A stretch of DNA of 64,000 nt from Uranotaenia lowii. Taxonomy: Eukaryota; Arthropoda; Insecta; Diptera; Culicidae. The translations under genes were made by a program, and so were the position numbers. Position 1 is the first letter of the stretch, and each line of letters opens with the position of its first letter. The stretch lies in NCBI RefSeq assembly GCF_029784155.1, contig NC_073692.1, positions 324,195,906-324,259,905 on the forward strand, given 5' to 3'. The notes under the pieces were generated by a model that saw only the letters and a list, made by a program, of their open reading frames with translations, ran no database searches and was not told the DNA's origin. Shown here piece after piece: positions 32,361-43,934 of the stretch.

Positions 32361-33339
32361 AAAATCCAAGGGATTACCCTTAAGTTTTCACGAGAGTGTC
32401 CATTTTCGTCAATTTTAGCGTAACTGGGAACTGGGAAATCTGACGATCCTTTTACCGGAAAATCTTGGGACCCCTGGAGAAATTCAAAATGAAGATTTTA
32501 CACTCTACTGCATACGAAACCTTATATATACGATTTTTTTTAGTTTTGAGTAGTCCTATTACAAAACACTTCAAAGTTTTTCATGCCTTTAAAATTCAAT
32601 TTGTAATTATAAAACCTAAGACCCAAAAACTAAGTACTTTAACCAACAAACTGTTACTTGCTGCAAAAATTTGTAATAGTTGAGAAATATTTTTCACTGT
32701 CGATAAAAGTTGGTGAGCTCGACTACCGGTTATTCATTAAATCTCATAAATTTCAGATAAATAGCCTTTTTATTCCAAACCTGTCATATCTTTGCTAAAG
32801 ATTTCGCTACTGTCACCAGTTTGACAGAAGTTCTAAATGATGAGTGTTGCAAAATAGAACATTCAGATTCTTTTCGTAGCGTTTTTTATAAGAATTGTTT
32901 GGTTTTATAGATTCTTTGTCGTTTTTCACTTTTACAATTAGTTTTGAATCATTTTTTTTATCAAATGTTTTAACCAGTTTCTTAGGGAAAACAGTTTAAC
33001 TTTTATCCATATATCAAGGAAGAACTATCATTTTCCTTGCTCAATCTTATCCATATTCTCAGTTCAGGTCGTGCAAATTTTGAGAAATAAAACATATTTT
33101 ATTGCCTCCAGAAATTCCCGGATTTTTAAGCGTTTTCTGGGATTTGGGAATTCCCGTTTTTGCTATTCCCGGAAATTCTTGGTCAGTAAATCCCGAATAG
33201 AACTTTCAAGTTTTCACCCTCAGTATGGTCTGAAAATTTTTCAAAATAGTTTCGTAATTTTTTTTCATAGAGTGCATTTAGGTTGAGGAACTTCAACACT
33301 TTATTCCCACTCTATTTGTTGTTTTCAGCACATTCACGA
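32361..33339. other. Unassigned sequence between the two GATCC/GATTC blocks
   Basis: AT-rich, with no recognisable gene. Because the same degenerate repeat lies on both sides, this may be an insertion of about 1 kb into one array. I found no clear terminal repeats to prove it. Confidence 0.3.
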
Positions 33340-34300
33340 ATCCAGATTCTGATGCCTGATCCTGATTCTAGATCACGATTCTCATTTCGGACGCTAACTC
33401 AGAACTCTGATCACTGATTCAGATACTTATCGTGGATCCGGATTCCAGATTTGAGTCCTGAACCAAGACTCCGAATCTTGTTCTCAAATTCTCTTCTTCA
33501 GATCTTGATCCTGATCATGGATCACGAATTTTGAAACCTTTTATGGTTTCAACGGTTGATCCTTGATCTTAGTATCGAATCGATTCCGAATTTGAGTTCA
33601 TTAATCCTGGTCTTCATCCGAGATCCTATAAACATGGAACCTTATCATGGACTTTGATCCTTGACCCTGTTTCCGGATTTAAATACTGACCCAGGATTGC
33701 GGAGTCTGATCTCAGATCTTTTCCTGGGTTCTGATCCTTTTTTCAGATTCTCGTCCTGACCTAGTGATCATAAGACTTAACTTCAAATCTGCTCATTGAT
33801 ATAGACTTTGAATTCTTATCCTGAACACTGATTTCGAATCCTGATGCCGATTTTTATCTCCAATACTCAACGTTGATTTAAAATTTGAATTTAAGATTTT
33901 GCTTCAGGTTTGTAATTCTAGATTCTGATTTTGGACTTTGTCACGAATTTTGATTCTGATACTTTTCTCGGAATTTCATACTGGGTCCTGAGTTAAAATC
34001 TTGGTTTTTGATAATGGATTCAGGACCCTGTTTTTGGATCAGGATCGTGGTTCAAGATTTCGATTATTTAAGATATCCTGATCCTAGGTCAGTCCTGATA
34101 GTGGATTTTAAATCTTGATTGCGCATTTCGATTCTAGCTTCTGATATTCTGAAAAACGATCCTTATTCTGGACCCTGATCACGCTTCCTGATGCCGATGC
34201 TGGATCATGATTCTAGTTTCTGATCCTGGTAATAGATTATATTGATGTCGGGATCCGATTTTAATCCCGATTCATGACTCTGATTCCTCAAGCATCCAAG
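33340..34300. repeat. Degenerate GATCC/GATTC simple repeat, block 2
   Basis: Nearly 1 kb built from variants of tcctgattctggatcctgat with a period of roughly 6-12 bases and heavy point divergence. Confidence 0.8.
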
Positions 34301-34580
34301 TCACATATTTCTGGTCTAGTTGGACAGGTGCACCTACAGGTATGCTACAAAACCATATCACCCAGCAAACATTAAAAAAAAAAATTTGCGTGAACAACAG
34401 AATTATTCAAACAAATATACCAGATGAAAAGATTGTAATAAACTTACCAAAACAGTATAGATATAGCTACAAAAGTGAAGGCGATAGATCTACAATGACA
34501 AGATTCCAACGATTCGATTTCCTTACAAAAAGCAAAATAAATGATTCTAAGTAATTTGAGTAAAACGAAAAGGAAATTTC
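34301..34580. other. Unassigned sequence, possibly the SINE body
   Basis: This lies downstream, in minus-strand sense, of the tRNA-like head at 34581-34650. It could include the body of that SINE, but I cannot define an end. Confidence 0.3.
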
Positions 34581-34650
34581 GCCGACCGAGATTTGAATTC
34601 CAGTCCTCCGGGTTCGCTGTCCGATATCTTACCACGATGCCAACTCATCA
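34581..34650 (-). ncRNA. tRNA-like head of a SINE
   Basis: On the minus strand the text TGGCATCGTGGTAAG (34628-34642) resembles the A box of a tRNA promoter. About 30 bases later GGAATTCAAATCTCGG (about 34587-34602) resembles the B box. The spacing and the gcgaacccggaggac segment between them are typical of tRNA-derived SINEs. I cannot fold an intact acceptor stem, so this is not called a functional tRNA gene. Confidence 0.6.
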
Positions 34651-34988
34651 GTTGATATGATTTACGCTATAGCTCTATTTATGGGTGAAATTTTCTTCTA
34701 ACGAACCGGTCAAAGAAAGAAAGAACCACCCATTTATCGTGAATCAGTTCAGTTTTAGATAGTTCAAATCGTAATAAGAATGAAGTGATATTGGTAGTAT
34801 GTATTAAGTAAAATGTAGGAAAGAATCAATCGACAACAAATTGCACAAATCTCGGCAAGCCACAATTTGTCAAATTTGAGATACAGCGCGTGGAATATTG
34901 TTTTATCAGTTGATCAACGAGGTGGTAAATCCTTTTTACGGATTGCATTCTAAGGCACGGTGAGCCACCGCGTCTCCCCAGAATGCTA
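34651..34988. other. Unassigned sequence
   Basis: Contains 'gaaccggtcaaag ... catttatcgtgaat ... ttttagatag', loosely similar to 5570-5665. No gene seen. Confidence 0.3.
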
Positions 34989-35409
34989 CACACCAAAAAT
35001 TTTATAAAATTAAACGAGCCAGAAACGCTTCGAGACTTATTAATATTTTGATCTAATCGAGGAATGATTTAATTTTACATCATTTATAATCTAAGCTATT
35101 TCAAAAGACATAAATTTATATTTTTTCGAATGTATATTTCAATGAATCGGTGATTCGTGTTGAGACTTGAAGTTAACTTCCCCAATAAAACGAAATTTAA
35201 ATCTTTTGTGATGTAAAATCGAATACGCGAGAACACAAAATAATGAACATCCCAACGCAAGCCACTCGCATGCAAACCAAAATGTAAACAAACTTCAGTG
35301 TGTCAGAATTGGTTCGGAACGATTGCATGGAGTTTTGTAAGTACTGTAAGTTTTGTAAGTACTGTCGTAATTAGGCTTTCGATTTCCATTTTTTCTATTC
35401 CTAATCTAG

Positions 35410-35502
35410 ATGCATCAATTTGCGACCAAACAGAATTCAGCGGTAGCTCCGGAGAAAGCATTAATGCATTAAGCAATCCGGGAAACAATAATACAAAAAG
35501 TA
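35410..35502 (+). other. Exon-like segment between splice-type signals
   Basis: An open segment (DASICDQTEFSGSSGESINA ...) follows cctaatctag and ends at aaaaa-gtaagtaaac, a strong donor-like sequence. I do not recognise the peptide. It may be a captured or decayed exon, or chance. Confidence 0.3.
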
Positions 35503-35647
35503 AGTAAACAATCATAATCGCCAAGAGTTCTTTTATATTAACCTAAAAAATATCTGCAGCTCGTTTTCTTTGCGTTCCGACCGATTGCTGCTCGAACAGC
35601 TCCAGGCTCCAGGTTCTTCCTTGCAACAGCATCCAAACATCCGGCAA

Positions 35648-36243
35648 ATGGACTTCGACGATGTCAAGACCTCGAAATGGATGGAGGAGCTGTACAAATT
35701 TAACGCTGGCTTTAGCTCTATGAAAGATAAAGGCAGATATGTCGGTGTTCGATGCTCCGGTAAAGCTCTGGCTGGAAACAAAGTCCACGCTCAGCGCTGT
35801 TACCGTCTCGTTGCATCGTTAAGCAGGCAGCAGCGCAGAGCTTGAGAAGGACAGGTTCGCCACAGATTGCCGGTGGAAAACACACGGTGGTCGATGTCGG
35901 TTCAGAGGGCGAAGAAAAGCACAGAGGCAGCTAAACTGAAGGAGGAATGCGTGGCCGCTTACAATGCTCAGAAGTCCAAAAAACCGCCCCCATCGCCAAG
36001 AGCTCGGTCATCTATGACGTGAAATCGACGAGACGATGGTGATGGAAAAGCCGGTTCGAACAATCAAGATGGATGGTTTGTTTTTGGGGTTCCGCAAAGC
36101 TCGTCTCTGTAAGATACGGTATAAGAAGTTGCAGTTTTTTTGCGTCATCAAGGACAAAAAGGTGTCGTTGGATCTGCTGCAGGAAGACTGTACAAGAATT
36201 TGAGAATTACGTACAGTCAGTTGATATTGCCTGATTTTAACTA
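35648..36243 (+). pseudogene. Retrocopy of eEF1B (eEF1-beta) subunit, disabled
   Basis: eEF1-beta is the guanine-nucleotide exchange subunit that recharges eEF1A during translation. From the ATG at 35648 the text reads MDFDDVKTSKWMEELYKFNA, then GNKVHAQRCYRLVASLS. This matches the start and end of the N-terminal GST-like domain. After a shift come QIAGGKHTVVD and GSEGEE, the acidic linker region. Then follow EAAKLKEECVAAYNAQKSKK and IAKSSVIYDVK, and the exchange domain reads YGIKKLQ-like text, CVIKDKKVSLDLLQED and EFENYVQSVDIA, ending near 36243. The whole protein is covered in about 600 bases without introns, so it derives from processed mRNA. Several frameshifts, in-frame stops and replaced residues show it is dead. 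A 5'UTR-like segment probably extends upstream to about 35550. Confidence 0.85.
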
Positions 36244-37397
36244 GCTGTTCGCGTGAATGTGAATGTGTGTTCGCGGCACAGTACTTTCGGCTGGCGAACA
36301 CGTCCATTGGCTTGAAAAATCGCTTTTGTAGCGTGAGAAAACACAGGTACGTTTATTTAAATTTATTTCCAATGCCAAAACTGATTCATTTTCTTTTTCA
36401 TTACAGGAAGAAAATAAGCCCAAAGCTGAACCCTATGAGGAACCCGCCACTGCTTGCAGCAACCAAACTAGGACATCAGTCGCCTCATGTCATCGTATTT
36501 GAACACCAGCATTCGTATGAGGAATTGTAGTAGGCATAACACTAACGATTTGTTTTAAAGAATCGAAAATTGGATCCGTTTTCCAAGGATAATTATTAGG
36601 AAATTGTTCTATCTAGCCATCTACAAGTAGCCGTGCCACATGTAACAGTGGCGTTGTCATGTGGTTTGATGGCGTGATGACATTGTGAAAGAAATTACAT
36701 AGAGAATTCATTTCCAAGATTTCAGCAGCCGTTTTTAAGTACAAACTTGATTTTAGATCGTGTATTTAGAAAAACTTGGCTATCTGATTTGACCGATGTA
36801 CTATTAGCAAATTTAAGCGCCTTTATGTATACATTTATTTTTATGTTTTCGAAATAGGAAACTTTTCCTCTTTCGAAAATTTCTACACATTGTCTATCCA
36901 AAGGCGTTTTGAATATTAAAATATAGATGTATACATGATGACTTTAGAGAATGTTAAAAGGTTCAAAATCATCAATTATTTATGATTAATGATTTGTTAG
37001 AATATTATGTACTGTATAACAATATGATACTTACACTACGAAAAACAGTCTTTAGCTACCAGATAAGAGTTTTTAGGGCAGCATAAATTATAAAGTTTTA
37101 CATAGTAGGTGGCTATTGTAAATAAGGCTTCATCCAAAAAAAGCTTGAAAAATATAAAAAATCAATTTTCTAAACTTCTTCGGAATGTAAACACAAGAAG
37201 AAAATTTGGACTTTGTCCTAAAGATCGAACACAACATGTATCGAAATAAAAATTATTGTAAACAAAAGATTGGTATGACGTATTTGAAAAAAATAACTAT
37301 AATTATACGACAGGAATAAGTCAATATAGCTTAAACATAAGCAATAATTAAATGTAAAAAAAATCGTAACACTATTTAATTTTATCAATTCTCATGC
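36244..37397. other. Unassigned part of the TIR-bounded segment
   Basis: A possible intron (acacag-gtacgt at about 36344 to ttcattacag near 36408) precedes a short frame ending in HQHSYEEL at 36530. No domain is recognised. The rest is AT-rich. Confidence 0.3.
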
Positions 37398-37610
37398 ATG
37401 CATCAATCACAAATATGGAGTTCATCTTTGAATTTTCATTCGTAAGGTGAATTAAATCTTTTTTTTTCAGTATAGTTCGTGAAAAAACATCTTTGAATTG
37501 TGTCGTAAAACCGAAGATGTTTTTAACGGGCTTTTTCTGAAAAAAAGTTTGAATTCACCTTACAAATGAGAATTTAAAGAAGATGAACTCTATGTTTGTG
37601 ATTGAGGCAT
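37398..37610. mobile_element. 213-bp hairpin MITE
   Basis: Left atgcatcaatcacaaatatg and right tatgtttgtgattgaggcat are inverted. The inverse match continues inward (gagttcatctttgaattttc against gaatttaaagaagatgaact, and aaggtgaatt against aattcacctt). This gives arms of about 75 bp around a loop of about 60 bp. Confidence 0.8.
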
Positions 37611-37923
37611 GATTACGAATGTTAATTAAAAACGACATAATTTTACATCACAAAGAATGCTCCGGTTTTGTGCATACAATATGACCCAAAATTACATCAT
37701 TTCAAATTTAAGTTTAGGTGTTTCAGTTGTAATGCTTCAGTTTTGTGCATCTAATTTGACATAAATTTACATTCAATTGGATGTAAACATAGGTCTCGAA
37801 GCGTTTTTGTCTTGAAAATTCTACACGATTGCAGTTTCTATGACGTAAATTTATGTCAAATGTGATGCTTCAGTTTTGTGCATCCAATTTGACATAAATT
37901 TACACCAAAAATTTAATAGTGTG

Positions 37924-38320
37924 TACTCTGTGTTCATGGATGTAATTGGTCACTACAAGATACTATGTACCCGTACGTCATTAAGTCCAACTGGCCTCTG
38001 GCCATTTCCAATCAGGACCTGCAACGAAAGCTGTACCCATGATAGGGGACCAAGTCCGCGCTTCTGCACGCATCGGCTTACTCGGTTTCAAGTCAAAACT
38101 CCAGCATATAGACCCTTCCTCTTGTAACGATTCAAGACTAAGGACCTCTCCTTTGACGACTTGAGGATCGGCCTTTACTCGTAGCTCCATGCTCGCTAAG
38201 TTACCACGACTTTTATGCACTCCGCCTCTGTTCGAGACCATTACTAGAGACCAATGACCTCTCCTCATAACTTGAGGTCTTGGCTCCGCTTGGATTGGCT
38301 CGAGAAACCTTTTCTCTCCA
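37924..38320. other. GC-richer repeat-derived sequence beyond the LINE
   Basis: Contains gacctgcaacgaaagctgta, an inverted relative of text at about 39478-39510, and two related phrases (gacctctcctttgacgactt and gacctctcctcataacttga). It is probably part of the LINE's flanking repeats. Confidence 0.4.
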
Positions 38321-39300
38321 CGTGCTGATCGAGAGCAGATTATCCTGGACACGCGCCTGTCACAGAAGACGTCTGAGGCTTAACAAAACTTCTCGGATGA
38401 TTCCCGGTGAAGATGTCATCCTACACCAAATCGAGACTTACACACCGACGACGTGAAGTCACTCTATACGAGAGTATTCCACGGCATGAATACTCTTATT
38501 CCTACGAGTTTGACCGCGAAGAAGGTAAAGTTCTTAACCCCGCAGCTTTCGTCAAAGGGTGCGCGTTCTACTCGGATACTCCGCAGTGGTATAGGTATCC
38601 TACACAGCGTTTGCGACGTACCTAGCAGCTCGACATACGCAGAAGGTGAAGTCTTATCTTTGTGCGCTTTACCACCAGGATCAGACGCACTCAACTCGAA
38701 AGCCCTCCGCCTAAAGGTCATTCTATTCCGACCGTGGTCCAATCTTCCTCCTTCCACTGGCTGGCAACTTTGGGGCTGGTAACCCTAGGGTTTTTGCCCC
38801 ATGGCGTGAGCCGATCGAGAGCAGCTTAACCAAGACTTGCGCCTGTCACAGCACACGTATAGGTCTTTTACGCTTACGACTCAGTTAAATCTCAACGGTT
38901 ATGTCATCCTAACCGGCTCGAGACCACTCTACCCGGGAGTATTTCGCGTTATACTCGGATACTCCGTGACGGTAACAATAACGGTAGAGGTACCCCATAC
39001 AGCGTTCGAGACGTACCAAACAGCTTGGCATGTGCAGACGTTAAAGACTGCTCTGCGAAGTAGTTCCACCTCCCCGTGGTGCAGAGTGGAAACGTGTCTG
39101 CGTACTCATCACCTGTAGGCGTACCACCAAGAGAACTACACGTCACACTTGGAGGCAGCCAGCCCGACGACAGCTGCATGCCGAGTGTGGCACAAACGTT
39201 TCCCGATATGCATGACCAAGTGTTCAAGCGGGTTTTGATCGGTCTGCTTTTTGGGGAGGTTAATGGCCCCGATTCGCAGATATGATCGACTCACGACGGG
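38321..39300. repeat. Two tandem units of about 490 bp next to the LINE
   Basis: gctgatcgagagcagattat ... cgcgcctgtcacagaagacg at 38321 and gccgatcgagagcagcttaa ... ttgcgcctgtcacagcacac at 38812 start two related units. Each is followed about 150-200 bases later by tactcggatactccg and tacacagcgtt(t/c)gcgacgtacc-type text. The repeats lie beyond the C-terminal end of the minus-strand LINE, so they may belong to its 3' untranslated region. The short frames here show no domain. Confidence 0.6.
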
Positions 39301-39589
39301 CAGAGAGCATTTTGCCGTAAACATGTGGGCCTCGAGTAACGAGCTGCGGCGAACGGATTGCCAACCCGTGAGTCGCGAATCGTGACAGTAAAGGGGGAGA
39401 AATTTGCTGGAGTAGTACGATAAAATGAGTATTGCTGAGGAGCGCTTTGCGCGAGTAGAGTCTCCCATCATAGGTACAGCCTTCGTTGCAGGTACGCTTG
39501 GGAATTATGACCACAGACTCCAGGTAGACTTTATGGTGCAGGGTTTTTTTCCTCCATGATTCAAGTATTGGCATCCTCCTCACGATGTT

Positions 39590-40995
39590 GTCGGCTATCG
39601 TGTCGGGTCCACTGGTGACAAGCATGTCAATGCGTATTCCTTCGAACCTCAGACTACGTGCTCTGGTGTCTCAACTGTGTCACCGCAGGTTGGACAGAAT
39701 GGCGAAGCCACATGTCCAAACTGATGGTGGCACTGCATGAAGCATCCGTGACCAGTCAAGAACTACGTAATGCAGAAATCCACCTCTCCATGCTACGATC
39801 CCAAAGTCTGAAGTTAGGGATCAAGCGATGGGTCCACTGGCCACGTTCCGAGCTGTCCCACTGGTGCTGTCAGTTGGATATCGAGGCCTCTCTGGCATGT
39901 TTCCGCACATCGGACATGTGCTGTGCTTGTACGATAAGATATCTTCCTTTAACAAGACCGAGATGAGTATGACCCCCGCCACAACATCAGCAGTTACCGG
40001 GGACACTGTTCGGTATGCGCTGGTAATCCGCAGGTTCATCAGCCGCTGCACGCTTGAGCGTTTACAGATTACACTGCCTGCTCAAGGCTGCCGCTCCGTA
40101 CCGAAAATTGGACGAGGTCGCACTCGCTTGAACCCTCTTTTGGCTGCAACAGATCGCTGAGTTGTTTGATAGGGCCCGCGAGGGGGCTACCGTCGCCATT
40201 ACCACTCTTTTGTAGGTGTAATCGACTGGCCCGTGAAATTCAACCGATCGTCCATCATCACCCCAAAGTACTTGATCATTCGCTTGGATTCGATTGCAAT
40301 CGTCCCTGTTTGTGCTGATATCAGGTTTGTGATCAGCACCATCTTGGTCTTGAGGGGGGCCAGATGCAAACTCTTGGAGCGCATCCAATTTCCACTTGCT
40401 CGATTGCTACTGTGCCGAGTAGCTGAACTTCCTCTGTTGATGGGCCCGATTTCAGGAAAATTCCACAAGTCTCACTTTCACACTGAGAAGACGCAGTCTC
40501 AGCAGTTCACCGGAGACGATATTCCATAATACCGGGCCAAGTATCGATCCTTGTGGAACCGCTGTCAAGACACTCACTGTTTCTAATCCCTCGCTGGTCA
40601 TATACTGTCATTGGCGGTAACACTCCACCATCCTACAGATATATGCCGGTATCTTCATATGAAAGAGCGACTGTGCACAACTGACGCTGTTGAAGGCGTT
40701 TCTCACGTCGAGAGTGACCATTTCGCAAAACCGATTGCCGATATCCTTCTCTGGATCAGGTTTCCAGGAGACATATCGAGCGACATGCTGAAACGCTGCT
40801 GCTGCCACACATCTGGGAAGACCCTCTCATACACATACTATTCCAGTGATGATCGAAAGGGTGTTCCATGAGCGCGGCATTCACTGCCACGTTCGGAATG
40901 CCATCCGGACCTGGAGATTTTTACAACTGGAGAGATTTTGCAATGTCCAGCAGTTTCTCTATCGAAATTTGCTCCTCCTCACTCGTATCTCAGTA
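39590..40995 (-). pseudogene. Non-LTR reverse transcriptase, R1-clade-like, 5'-truncated and decayed
   Basis: This is the remains of the second reading frame of a LINE-type retrotransposon, read on the minus strand. In order I see EEQISIEKLLDIA then KSPGPDGIPN (near 40900), the start of the reverse transcriptase. MVTLDVRNAFNSV follows (about 40720), then TAVPQGSILGPVLWN (about 40540). The catalytic FADD region falls in a mutated or deleted stretch near 40450. Then come LAPLKTKMVLITNL and IESKRMIKYFGVMMDDRLNF (about 40370 to 40240), VVMATVAPSRALSNNSAICC, a thumb-like LRITSAYRTVS (about 40030), and a C-terminal zinc-knuckle remnant with CGDTVETPEHVV and RFEGIRIDMLV (about 39640). Numerous frameshifts are present, and endonuclease and ORF1 parts are absent. 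Confidence 0.88.
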
Positions 40996-43934
40996 CTCTC
41001 GTACTCCATGTACTGGACATAGTGAACAATCAAGAGAAAGTGATAAAATTTGATGCCTGGGATGAAATTGAAATAAAAAGAGAATTTTACTATTTTTGGA
41101 AGCTGCCTCAAAAGACCACTGGAAGCTGAATAAAAGGTCATTTAGACTTGTTTAGGAACTTGCAAGTTTCAATAAGAACTTAAATTTTGGACTTCAAGTC
41201 AATGATGGGACTGAGAATGCTTTTTTGTAGCTTAATTAAAATCGTATTGTATTTAATTTTTCTTATCTATAACTCGAGACATATTATTCATATTGCAAAT
41301 ATCATGATGGGCTTGTCTATTAAAATTTGTTTGACGTACTAAGTTAAACAAACGGAAAACTACAATCCAATCGAAAAATTGAAATCCACTTTCAAGTGAT
41401 TTAGTCCACGCGTACCATTTCCTGGATCGTGTCTGCCCGGTAGTAGTCAGTTGGTCTGCCCATAGCTCCGGCAATAATGCGACGTTTTCCGCCCAGAAAA
41501 GGATTGGAAGGATTTTCATTCCCCGATTTTTTCGGTTGACAGGATCCCAAATGGGTGGATAAAGCCGGACCAAGCGATTCCGAACCGAGTTTGGATCCGG
41601 GTCCGTGGCGCATTTCCTATACTGGACAAGCTAGAGAGACAGAGTCTCTAACCAGCTGGCAATAAAGCATCAACAAAAGTCTCTTCGGAAAACCGTTTGA
41701 GAGAGCTGAGGATAGGAAGGTTCGGTTGATGGATTCAGAGACCCAAGGAGGAAAAAAATCGTTTCCGTACTGAGAAAGGCCATTCGAAAATCTTCGCCAT
41801 GTGGGTGTGTGATTCCTTTACGGAAAACTGACTGCGTACCCGGATGGATGAGGTAATCGATTTAAGCTTCCGTTTTTTCTCGACGCTTCGATGAATGGTC
41901 CCCGGAAATGCAAATTTATTCAAGAAATGACAATGAAAGATGAATGAATACCAAATATTGGATCATTTTAAGACATAAAGGACATCCTGAAATATGGAGA
42001 TGAAGTTTTGTGTAACGTGTTCGGCAACTGTGGGCATTCTAGTGGAAAAAAATTTATGAAATATTTTATCAAACTTCGCTTTTCAAAGCAAAATCAGATT
42101 CGGTAGCAGTAAAAAAAGCTTTGATAAAACCATTCAACTTTTCATTGAATAGAAAAGCCACTCAATGCAGTTTTCAGAGGTATTACAGAAGAAAAAAGAA
42201 CCCGGTAACATAAAGTATAAATAAAGTACCAGAATCCGTTACTGCTTGGTTCCATCCTTCGAAAAGTAGATATGAGAATTTTTTTTCTCTCAACCCTGAA
42301 CAACCGCAGACCAATGGCGACCGGGCGAAGTTTTGCGGAAGGATCTATTTTTCCGTAAAATTGAATCATTTCAATAGAGCTGCCCTAAGCTTGGTGGGCT
42401 TTTTGCCATGGTCGTTGTCCAGTGGCAGCGAGGCCTTCTGAATGGAAACAGCTATGCTTGGTTCAGGATACTTTTTTTTGCACCCGCATCAGTCGTTTCT
42501 CTATGCATGGAAGAATTTTAATGCCACTCCAGGTGAATCTGGGCCTCTTGCCTTGGTTAGATGCTTACGGATGAACAGTAACGACGGTTGTTTGAGAAAC
42601 GAACAAAAAAGAAATCGAATGGACAATGTGCGTGCAATGCAGTCATTTTGAATTACATTTTATGTTATTGTATTCATAGAAGAAAAACTGCGATTATTGC
42701 GCATTAGTGACTGGTTTTATGTTTAAAACCAGCATTGGTAAACAAAGGTTTTTACTTACAGTGATGCAAGAGTCAGAAATCAGAAAATTAATTTCTTGTC
42801 AAAAAAACGCATCAACCAACAACTGTTTTTCTCCAAAAACCACACAATTAGGGAGATGTGAAATGTCACAAATAAATACACATTCCCATTCTTCCTTCCT
42901 CAATGAACAAAATAACAAAACTTTTGGCGCACAATTTTCATTTGTGTGCTGGTCAGGTTCTTCATTATGAGCAGTTGGCACGGAATACAAACCGATAGGA
43001 ACACGAGTTGGCAAAATATGGAAACACCCCTCCTCCCAATCACAACCTGCTGGATTGGATGGGTTCAGTTTAGCTCTTGGAGCGGGGGATGATGTGATGT
43101 AAATAGGGTTGCCTGGAAATTTTCAACATTTAGTTTACGGACGAACGAATGCAGTTTTTTGTTTGAGTTCATTATTTCAATCGTGACAAAAAAAATATTA
43201 TTCTTGATGAATGTGATCCATTTTACATAAAAGATTTCTTAAGGTCCACAGGACTCAATAGAAAAAAAACTTCGGGTTTCCTGTTAATCTAATGTAAAAA
43301 TGGCAAGTTTTTTCAATAGTATTTTAATTACAACAATGGATGATGTATTCCTTGAGAAGAAATATTTGAAATATTTTAGACGGATGGAAAATCAGGAAAA
43401 AATGAAGTTATAAATATGAGAACTAAAAAGTGAAAAATTTAAATAAACAATTAAGGGTTTTGTGTTTTGCAGGTCAATTTCTTATCTGATTGCGTTATAA
43501 TCTGGTAGAATGCTATCAAAGGATGTCAAGTGTCAAGTGTTTCATAAACTTTTTGATATCATTTTAGATACTTTTTTATCCAACAATTCGAAATTAGAAT
43601 TTTTTATAAAGAAAAATTAAGTTTCAAAATATCTCATCTTTATTTTATTAGTTTCTCTTCTGATCGAACTGTTAAACTTTTTACAGTCTTCTGGATGATC
43701 TATTTGTTTTCAGTCATTTTTTTAAAAGAAGATCGTTCGTGTTTTAATAGTCAATGAGGTTCACTCAAGTCCTGTTGAAACAAATATGAAAAGTTACCAA
43801 AAATCATAACAAACTAATAAGTGAAAATTGATTTTATTTCTCTGATAAATATAAAACAAAATAAATATTTTTATTTTGGTGCCAACACTTGCTTTTAAAT
43901 TTTAAATCAGGTTATATTTACCTTTATAGGGTGG
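40996..43934. other. Apparently single-copy region, partly GC-richer
   Basis: Between about 41400 and 42600 the composition is more balanced, and several short frames occur on both strands (41253-41573 minus, 41401-41613 minus, 42442-42651 plus). None has a recognisable motif. Host non-coding DNA is possible. From about 43100 the sequence is AT-rich and unassigned. Confidence 0.3.

Larger units (their letters stand above)
34989..37923. mobile_element. TIR-bounded element carrying an eEF1B retrocopy (tentative boundaries)
   Basis: The left end TA-cacaccaaaaattttata and right end aaatttaatagtgtg-TA are imperfect inverted repeats with flanking TA (34987-34988 and 37924-37925). Near the right end, copies of ttttgtgcatccaatttgac followed by ataaatttaca recur at about 37660, 37740 and 37870. 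Similar subterminal repeats (ttcgtgcat.gttttcgatc, taaatttacacg) occur near the right end of the element 49965-50868, which supports one family. No transposase is visible. The inside holds the eEF1B pseudogene, an exon-like segment and a small hairpin element. Confidence 0.5.

Noticed and set aside
34581..34650. Functional tRNA gene
   Set aside because: A- and B-box-like text is present but no intact acceptor stem can be drawn, so a SINE head is the better reading.
37981..38352. 123-codon minus-strand frame near the LINE
   Set aside because: It lies in the repeat-derived sequence beyond the LINE coding end and shows no retroelement or host domain.
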